From Bacillota bacterium (lineage in GTDB: Bacteria > Bacillota > Clostridia > Peptostreptococcales > Anaerovoracaceae), in assembly GCA_017619985.1 (NCBI GenBank), contig JAFZRG010000230.1, forward strand, positions 1-13,273: DNA of 13,273 nt, given 5' to 3'. Each line of letters starts with the position of its first letter. Position 1 is the first letter of the stretch. Under the pieces are notes generated by a model. It was not told the DNA's origin, searched no databases, and saw nothing but the letters and a program-made list of their open reading frames with translations. Positions 7,035 to 11,827 of the stretch are shown piece after piece. The position numbers and the translations under genes were made by a program.

Positions 7035-8492
7035 ATGTCCGACAGAACGAACGAACCATTTGAATACCGGGATGAAACGGAACTGATCTCGTATCCGGAA
7101 TACAACGTCCTGTATGAGGAACTGGGCGCTCCTCCGGAATACGAAGGACCGGAAAAGACCGTGCCCATTATGAAAGACCCCGTCAGAACGGTGGCCGGGT
7201 TCCGCGGGCTGCTCGTTTCCGCCTTCAAGGGCGGAGGCGCGGTTTTGTGCGCCCTGATCCTGCTCGGTTCGCTCGCCGTTTCCCACGGCAGCGACATGGG
7301 CGAGACGTCGGAGAAACTGGGACAGCGCGTCAGTGAGGCGCAGCGGCCTGCCGTCACGAAGCAGACCGGGTATACGCCGAAAGCGTTCAAGGAGCTCTGG
7401 AGCGGCGATCCGGAGGGGCCGCACAACTACGACCTGACCGACCCCGTCACCCTGCGGGATGCGACGTGCACGAGCGACGGTCTGACGGAGTACGTCTGTG
7501 CGGACTGCGGCGTGATCCACAGCGAGGTCATCCCTGCAACGGGTCACGATCCCGGAGACCCTGTGCATGAAAACGAAACCGAAGCGACCTGCAGCGCGGA
7601 GGGCTCCTACGACGAAGTCGTCTGCTGCGCGGTCTGCGGCGAGGAACTGTCCAGAGAACACGTGCACGTGGCTGTCCAGCCGCACACGCCCGGCGAAGCG
7701 GAGATCGAAAGCGAGATCGAGCCGACCTGCACGACGGAAGGCTCCAGAGAGCTCGTCACCTGCTGCGTCTACTGCGGCGAGGAACTGTCTCGGGAGACGG
7801 AGACCATCCCCGCGACGGGGCATAAGGCAGCGGCGGCGGTCAGAGAAAGAGTGAAGGCCGCGACCTGCACCAGGACAGGCTCCTATGACGAGGTCGTTTA
7901 CTGTTCGGTTTGCCACGAAGAGCTCTCCAGAACGACCCGCGTCACGGCAAAGACTTCTCACACGCGCGCGGCTGCCGTGAAGGAGAACGAAGTGGCGGCG
8001 ACCTGCAACGCGGGAGGTCATTACGACGAGGTAGTCTACTGCTCGCAGTGCCATACGGAGCTTTCGAGGAAGACCGTGGCGACGTCCGCGCTGGGTCATA
8101 CCGCGGGAAGCGCGAAACATGAAAACGCAGTGGCCGCGACCTGCGAGACCGGAGGTCACTACGACGAAGTGGTCTACTGCTCGCGCTGCGGCACCGAGCT
8201 TTCGAGAAAGACCGTTACGACAGCCGCGACGGGGCACACCCCGGGCGAGGAAAAGAGGGAGAACAACGACCCGGCGACCTGCACCGCCAAGGGCAGCTAT
8301 GAACTGGCGGTATACTGCACCAGTTGCGGAAAAGAACTGTCCAGGACGTATCATACGGTCGCCGCGAAGGGTCACAACCCGGGCTCGCCGGTCCGCGAGA
8401 GAACGGACAGCGCGGCCAATGTGGCTTATGAAGAAGTCGTCTACTGCACACGCTGCGGTGAAGAACTGTCCAGAAGACCTGTGAAGGAATAG
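7035..8492 (+). CDS. Single-pass membrane protein with eight Cys-rich repeats
   Basis: This 485-residue protein has no known function. Residues 1-60 are acidic and tyrosine-rich (Y11, Y20, Y23, Y27, Y36), with basic residues (R51, R57, K65) just before one hydrophobic helix at about 67-83 (VLCALILLGSLAV), so the N-terminus should be inside and the remainder outside. After a linker (84-142), eight repeats of mostly 46 residues run from 143 to the C-terminus. The pattern is ATC, then YDEVVYC..CG.ELSR, then GH.PG. Each full unit thus offers three Cys and usually one His, resembling a small zinc ribbon. I recognise this repeat from surface proteins of gut clostridia, but it has no assigned role. 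It lacks a signal-peptidase site, LPXTG or enzymatic domain. An MscS-type channel gene follows after 17 bases. Membrane anchor and repeats are sure; metal binding is inferred. Confidence 0.85.
   Translation: MSDRTNEPFEYRDETELISYPEYNVLYEELGAPPEYEGPEKTVPIMKDPVRTVAGFRGLLVSAFKGGGAVLCALILLGSLAVSHGSDMGETSEKLGQRVSEAQRPAVTKQTGYTPKAFKELWSGDPEGPHNYDLTDPVTLRDATCTSDGLTEYVCADCGVIHSEVIPATGHDPGDPVHENETEATCSAEGSYDEVVCCAVCGEELSREHVHVAVQPHTPGEAEIESEIEPTCTTEGSRELVTCCVYCGEELSRETETIPATGHKAAAAVRERVKAATCTRTGSYDEVVYCSVCHEELSRTTRVTAKTSHTRAAAVKENEVAATCNAGGHYDEVVYCSQCHTELSRKTVATSALGHTAGSAKHENAVAATCETGGHYDEVVYCSRCGTELSRKTVTTAATGHTPGEEKRENNDPATCTAKGSYELAVYCTSCGKELSRTYHTVAAKGHNPGSPVRERTDSAANVAYEEVVYCTRCGEELSRRPVKE
7461..8480 (+). 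repeat. Tandem 138-bp coding repeats (eight units)
   Basis: Units begin at 7461, 7584, 7722, 7860, 7998, 8136, 8274 and 8412. The first step is 123 bp and all later ones are 138 bp (46 codons). DNA is similar but clearly diverged between units, more than expected of a very recent expansion; units 5 and 6 look closest (NAGGHYDEVVYC against ETGGHYDEVVYC). The last unit is shortened by three codons at its start and has lost its first Cys. Confidence 0.9.
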
Positions 8493-8509
8493 AAGAAAGG
8501 AGCATCTCC

Positions 8510-9478
8510 ATGGACGAAAACAAAAACCGGAAGAATAAAGGACCGGGCCCCGGAAAACTGATCGGGATCATCATCCTGCTTCTGATCATTCTGATCCTGA
8601 ACTTTCCGAACCTGTGCGCTTTTCTGAGCCCCGCTCAGCAGGAAGCGGTCAAGCTCTTCAATGAGACCTATTTCGGGAGTTTCATGCCCATGAGAAGTGA
8701 GACCGGCGGTTTCGATTTCATGCGGCTGGTCGCGCTCGTGCTGATGATCCTCGGCTGCTGGGCCGTTTATCAGATCATCGCCTGGATCTTCTCGAAGCTG
8801 AAGTTCAAGGGACGCCGCGCGGAGACCGTCAAGGGCCTGCTGCTGAACATCATACGCTACGCGGTCGTGATCTTCGCCGTGATCTTCGGACTGGGCATCC
8901 TCGGCGCGGACGTGCTGACGGTCATCGCCAGCCTTGGCATCCTGGCTCTGATCATAGGCTTCGGCGCGCAGTCGCTCATCGAGGACATGTTCGCAGGGTT
9001 CTTCATCCTGTTCGAGGACCGCTACTGCGTCGGTGACATCATCAGCGTCGAGGGCTTCCGCGGGACGGTGAAGTCCATCGGCCTCGTCACGACCCAGATC
9101 GAAGACGTCGGAGGCAACGTGCGCTCCGTCAATAACTCCAATATCCGCAGCATGACGAACCTGTCGAACGCGCCGTCGGTCGCGGTCGTTGACGTGAGCA
9201 TCGCGTACGGAGCGGATCTGCAGAAAGCGGAAGGCGTGGTCAAGTCGCTGTGCGAGAAGCTGCCCGGGATGTATCCGGACCTCTTCCCGAAGGTGCCGCG
9301 CTACATGGGCGTGGAAAAGCTGAACGATTCCTCCGTGGATCTGAGAGTGACCGCAGATGTGGACGAGGAGAAGATCTACAACGCGCGCCGCGCGATGAAC
9401 CGGGAACTGAAGCTCGCCCTGGATGAGGCCGGTATCGAGATCCCGTTCCCGCAGGTCGTCGTCTGGCAGGGAAAGTGA
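8510..9478 (+). CDS. MscS-family small-conductance mechanosensitive channel
   Basis: A 322-residue membrane channel that would open under membrane tension to release solutes during hypo-osmotic shock. ATG 8510 has a strong AAAGGAG ribosome site. Hydrophobic helices lie at about 17-38, 72-94 and 112-131, followed by the glycine/alanine-rich pore helix (about 134-152, ASLGILALIIGFGAQS). The family signature IEDMFAGFFILFED then leads to the beta domain with VGDIISVEGFRGTVKSIGLVTTQI, and the alpha/beta cytoplasmic vestibule ends at IPFPQ, the usual MscS C-terminal strand. Length matches compact family members. It lies 17 bases after the Cys-repeat gene and probably shares its promoter at 6987-7015. 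A convergent gene and a bidirectional terminator lie beyond. Family membership is secure; ion preference is unknown. Confidence 0.93.
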   Translation: MDENKNRKNKGPGPGKLIGIIILLLIILILNFPNLCAFLSPAQQEAVKLFNETYFGSFMPMRSETGGFDFMRLVALVLMILGCWAVYQIIAWIFSKLKFKGRRAETVKGLLLNIIRYAVVIFAVIFGLGILGADVLTVIASLGILALIIGFGAQSLIEDMFAGFFILFEDRYCVGDIISVEGFRGTVKSIGLVTTQIEDVGGNVRSVNNSNIRSMTNLSNAPSVAVVDVSIAYGADLQKAEGVVKSLCEKLPGMYPDLFPKVPRYMGVEKLNDSSVDLRVTADVDEEKIYNARRAMNRELKLALDEAGIEIPFPQVVVWQGK

Positions 9479-9503
9479 CCCGGATCAAAACGCAAAAAGA
9501 CAT

Positions 9504-9531
9504 AAAAAAACACCCGCGAGGGTGTTTTTTT
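9504..9531. terminator. Bidirectional intrinsic terminator between convergent genes
   Basis: A-run plus CACCC (9504-9515) pairs perfectly with GGGTG plus T-run (9520-9531) around a GCGA loop, a 12-bp stem. Both strands end with a T-run in the RNA, so it can serve the channel gene (+, ends 9478) and the racemase-family gene (-, ends 9539). Confidence 0.93.
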
Positions 9532-9538
9532 ATTGGGG

Positions 9539-10204
9539 TCATTCCTGCAGGCCCTTCACCAGCAGGTCGTACATCTCGTCCGCGGGGTCGATGAGGGGCA
9601 GTTCGGAATAGGGCTGCATCGCTTCTTTGATGTAGGGAAAATGCGTGCATCCCAGCAGCCAGATCTCCGCGCCGGCTTCCTTGAAGAATCTGGCCAGGCT
9701 CTTTAGCCCCTGCCGCTCGATGATCTCCTCCGGTGCGTAGCCGGCTTCGATATCCCGGACGATGGCCAGATGCGCCATGCCGATCACGTCCATATCCGGT
9801 TTGATATCGCGGAAGGTCTTCTCGATGCCGTAGGCGCCGAGCAGGTTCGCCGAGTTGAACGCGATGTTCTGATAGCGGTGGGCCAGGTTGCGGTAGACCT
9901 GGAACGGGGTCACGATATGAACGCCGCGTTCGACCGCAAAACTGTCGAAATCGAATGCGCCGGACATGGAGTTGCAGTAGATGAAGAAGTCCCGGATGCC
10001 CCGGGCTTCCAGCTCGTCGAACACCTCCACCATGCGGGCGCGCTTGTTTTCCTCGCTGCTGAACTGCCACATGGTCTGTTCGATGGGATCCCTGGAAACG
10101 GGGTAGGAGACGAGCTCCAGGGACGGATCCTTTGCCGCCAGGAAATCCGCACCCATCTTCGTGTCGACCGGGGTGCCGGCCATGACGGCGACTTTATTTC
10201 TCAT
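9539..10204 (-). CDS. Aspartate/glutamate racemase superfamily protein
   Basis: A 221-residue protein with the two-cysteine signature of PLP-independent amino-acid racemases: C77 in FIYCNSMSG and C186 in LLGCTHFPY. In that family the two thiols remove and return the alpha proton from opposite faces. The start is ATG (complement of 10202-10204), fixed by AAGGAG seven bases upstream; longer frames on the same strand lack a suitable site. It is shorter than typical glutamate racemase MurI (about 260) and begins VAVMAGTPVDTKMG instead of the usual DSG.GG, so true MurI activity is uncertain; aspartate, hydantoin-like or another substrate is possible. It overlaps the YerC-like gene by 11 bases, making a two-gene unit. 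Cytoplasmic. Superfamily is confident, substrate is not. Confidence 0.87.
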   Translation of the reverse strand: MRNKVAVMAGTPVDTKMGADFLAAKDPSLELVSYPVSRDPIEQTMWQFSSEENKRARMVEVFDELEARGIRDFFIYCNSMSGAFDFDSFAVERGVHIVTPFQVYRNLAHRYQNIAFNSANLLGAYGIEKTFRDIKPDMDVIGMAHLAIVRDIEAGYAPEEIIERQGLKSLARFFKEAGAEIWLLGCTHFPYIKEAMQPYSELPLIDPADEMYDLLVKGLQE

Positions 10205-10505
10205 TACCTGTCTCCTTTTCCTTGAACTTTTTGAGCACGCAGGTATAGCCGCTGGCGCCGTACTGCAGGCACTTGTTGACTCGACTGATGGTGGCGGCGG
10301 AAGCTTTCGTGGCGGTCTCGATCTCCCCGTACGTCTTCTTTTCGTCCAGCATGCGGGCAACCTGCCAGCGCTGGGCGATAGACTGCAGTTCCTTGATGGT
10401 CATGAGGTCTTCGAAGAAACGGTAGCATTCCTCCTCGTTCTCGAGCGAGAGGACGGCTCTGAACAGCTCGTCGTTGACGTCGGATTTGAATTTGGATTCA
10501 TACAT
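10194..10505 (-). CDS. yerC: YerC/TrpR-family transcriptional regulator
   Basis: A 103-residue DNA-binding protein of the TrpR/YerC (YecD) family, predicted cytoplasmic. The family core is visible as FFEDLMTIKELQSIAQRWQVARML, followed by a helix-turn-helix whose recognition part is TYGEIETATKASAATISRVNKCL. Unlike E. coli TrpR, which senses tryptophan, members in Bacillota have no firmly known ligand. The start chosen is ATG at 10505 (MYESKF), six bases after an AGGTG ribosome site; an in-frame GTG at 10514 would itself lie in that site. A GNRA-capped hairpin occupies the leader. It is the first gene of a unit with the racemase-family gene and is divergent from the PPTase-RecX gene. The palindrome between the two promoters is a candidate site for this regulator, by inference. 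Confidence 0.9.
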   Translation of the reverse strand: MYESKFKSDVNDELFRAVLSLENEEECYRFFEDLMTIKELQSIAQRWQVARMLDEKKTYGEIETATKASAATISRVNKCLQYGASGYTCVLKKFKEKETGNEK

Positions 10506-10522
10506 GGCGGTCACCTGATCTG

Positions 10523-10536
10523 AGCGCTTTCGCGCT
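10523..10536 (-). promoter_or_regulatory. Small GNRA hairpin in the yerC leader
   Basis: On the minus strand AGCGC and GCGCT pair around a GAAA loop, about 10 bases before the AGGTG ribosome site of yerC. It is stable for its size but short; it may set mRNA stability or simply be leader structure. Confidence 0.5.
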
Positions 10537-10559
10537 ATTCTGCTTTAGTGTGCGATAGC

Positions 10560-10588
10560 ATTATACAGCATCCGTGACCCTTTGACAA
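10560..10588 (-). promoter_or_regulatory. Promoter of the yerC-racemase unit
   Basis: Read on the minus strand, TTGTCA (10588-10583) and a perfect TATAAT (10565-10560) are 17 bp apart. Transcription should begin near 10553, giving a leader of about 48 bases. Its -35 box overlaps the -35 box of the plus-strand promoter by five bases. Confidence 0.8.
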
Positions 10589-10592
10589 GGGT
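10577..10592. promoter_or_regulatory. Operator-like palindrome at the shared -35 region
   Basis: ACCCTT (10577-10582) and AAGGGT (10587-10592) are exact inverted repeats around TGAC. The element covers both overlapping -35 boxes, so a bound protein would block both promoters. The adjacent YerC/TrpR-family gene is an obvious candidate regulator, but binding is not shown by the sequence. Confidence 0.5.
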
Positions 10593-10610
10593 TGGAAATA
10601 TTTGTATACT
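10582..10610 (+). promoter_or_regulatory. Promoter of the PPTase-RecX gene
   Basis: A perfect TTGACA (10582-10587) and TATACT (10605-10610) are 17 bp apart. Predicted transcription starts at about 10617, within a base or so of the ATG at 10618, which has no ribosome site; the mRNA is predicted to be leaderless. Confidence 0.82.
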
Positions 10611-10617
10611 ATCTGTT

Positions 10618-11634
10618 ATGAAGATCTACGTCATCAACAAGAAAAAAAGCAGAAAATACGACTCTCAGGCCTGCGCGAAAGCGGTCGCGGACATCCGTCT
10701 GGAATACGAACCGTCGGGAAAACCCGCCGCTCTGAGGGAAGAGAACGAGCCGCCCCTGTTCGTGTCGGTCAGCGATACGAAGAACCGGTGGGCCATGCTC
10801 ACCGCGGACCGTCCCTGCGGCCTGGATGTCGAAGAAAACAGCCGAAGTCTGTCCGCTGCAACGGCGAAGAAACTGCATCCGCTCGAGCAGCAGTATCTTT
10901 CCGGGCTCGAACCGCTGAGCAGCGAATGGCGCGCGGAATTTCTGAACATCTGGGTGCGCAAGGAAGCCTACATGAAATACTGCGGCGAAGGTCTCCGCAT
11001 GGGCCTCGGCAAGTTCTCCGTTCTGGATGAAAAGCTTGCATATGCGCAGCAGATCTGCGCGAAGAACCACCCGGCGGCTTACGTGGCTTCCGTCGAGATC
11101 CTTCCCGGCCTGACGGCAGCGGCCTGCTGCGAGGTCGCGTTCGACGCGCCGGAGATCATCGAGTGCGACTATGCCGGCGAAAGCGAAAGGGACGTCATGG
11201 ACGAGGCCGTGGATCTCCTGACCGCCCGCAGCCTGACGAAGGCGGAGCTGGCAAAGAAGCTGAAGAGCAAGGGGTTCGGACCGCCCGAGATCGAAGCTGC
11301 TGCACAGCGTCTGGAAGAACTCGGGTATGTGGACGACGCATCCTTCGCAGCCCGTTACGCGGCAGACGCCGCAAGAAAAGGCAAGGGGAAACTCCGCATC
11401 GCGAGAGAACTCGCGCAGAAGGGGCTGGACGCGCACGCCGCGAAGGAGGCGATCGACGCGCTCGCTGCGGAAGAGGACGTTTTATCCGAACGCGAACGCG
11501 CCATGGCCGAAGCGCAGAAGATGCTGCGCGGGGAGCGCCCGGACGAAAAGACGCTCGCCCGCATCGCCCGCCGCCTCTCCTCCCAAGGCTATGAACCCTC
11601 TGTCATTTGGGATGTAATAAGTAAAATAAGATAA
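10618..11634 (+). CDS. 4'-phosphopantetheinyl transferase - RecX fusion protein
   Basis: One uninterrupted frame of 338 residues joins two unrelated domains. Residues 1 to about 180 resemble Sfp-type phosphopantetheinyl transferases, which move phosphopantetheine from CoA to carrier-protein serines: Mg2+ ligands D70 and E72 in GLDVEENSR, and the signature W112-V-R-K115-E116-A-Y-M-K120. A common SHS segment reads SVSD (50-53). Residues about 194-338 are a full RecX, the RecA modulator: three helical repeats starting MDEAVDLLTARSLTKAEL, with LGYVDDASFAARYA and ending VIWDVISKI. I chose ATG 10618. A longer frame from TTG 10582 would begin inside the promoter. No ribosome site precedes ATG 10618, in line with a leaderless message. 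An AAAGGG then ATG 11197 could also start RecX alone. The gene is divergent from yerC. Both domain calls are good; why they are joined is unknown. Confidence 0.87.
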   Translation: MKIYVINKKKSRKYDSQACAKAVADIRLEYEPSGKPAALREENEPPLFVSVSDTKNRWAMLTADRPCGLDVEENSRSLSAATAKKLHPLEQQYLSGLEPLSSEWRAEFLNIWVRKEAYMKYCGEGLRMGLGKFSVLDEKLAYAQQICAKNHPAAYVASVEILPGLTAAACCEVAFDAPEIIECDYAGESERDVMDEAVDLLTARSLTKAELAKKLKSKGFGPPEIEAAAQRLEELGYVDDASFAARYAADAARKGKGKLRIARELAQKGLDAHAAKEAIDALAAEEDVLSERERAMAEAQKMLRGERPDEKTLARIARRLSSQGYEPSVIWDVISKIR

Positions 11635-11635
11635 A

Positions 11636-11740
11636 TGTGCCTGAAGGGGTGGCGCGAGGGAAAGGGCCCCGCCCTGAGCGATAGCGAAGGGATGGGGAAG
11701 GGTGCCCTGCGACAGGACCCCGAAAGGCAAGAACCTTGTT
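11636..11740. other. GC-rich structured intergenic segment of unknown nature
   Basis: Between the fusion gene stop and the ileS promoter lies about 100 bases of G-rich sequence with no convincing ORF. Two imperfect hairpins are visible. One has CGC-AGGG (11653-11655, 11657-11660) against CCCT-GCG (11672-11675, 11678-11680). The other has GGGT (11700-11703) and CCTG (11706-11709) against CAGG-ACCC (11713-11720). No clear T-run follows, so a normal terminator is not evident. It could be a dispersed intergenic repeat, a structured 3' end of the upstream mRNA or a small RNA. Confidence 0.5.
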
Positions 11741-11747
11741 ACACAAC

Positions 11748-11776
11748 TTGACGAACCCTTGATTTTTCAATATACT
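11748..11776 (+). promoter_or_regulatory. Promoter of ileS
   Basis: TTGACG (11748-11753) and TATACT (11771-11776) are 17 bp apart. Transcription should start near 11783, leaving a leader of about 45 bases with a weak ATTCT/AGAAT hairpin (11791-11804) and an AGAGGA ribosome site. The leader is too short for a T-box element. Confidence 0.8.
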
Positions 11777-11827
11777 AAATAAGTTAGCGCATTCTTTTTA
11801 GAATCAAAATCAATATAGAGGAAAATT

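Noticed and set aside
6900..8375. 491-codon minus-strand frame opposite the Cys-repeat gene
   Set aside because: Its apparent repeats are only the antisense image of the plus-strand repeats; it also crosses a terminator and a promoter.
7461..8480. CRISPR-like or noncoding tandem repeat
   Set aside because: The 138-bp periodicity is in frame, diverged at the DNA level and constrained at Cys, Gly and His codons, so it is a protein repeat.
10205..10360. N-terminal extension of the racemase-family protein on the same frame
   Set aside because: The extension is the out-of-frame image of the yerC coding region; the ATG at 10204 has a well-spaced AAGGAG.
10582..10617. Upstream TTG start extending the PPTase-RecX protein by 12 residues
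   Set aside because: The extra codons are the promoter's -35, spacer and -10 elements, so they would not be transcribed; no ribosome site supports the TTG.
11783..11827. T-box riboswitch before ileS
   Set aside because: The leader after the predicted start point is about 45 bases, with no T-box consensus, specifier loop or terminator/antiterminator pair.
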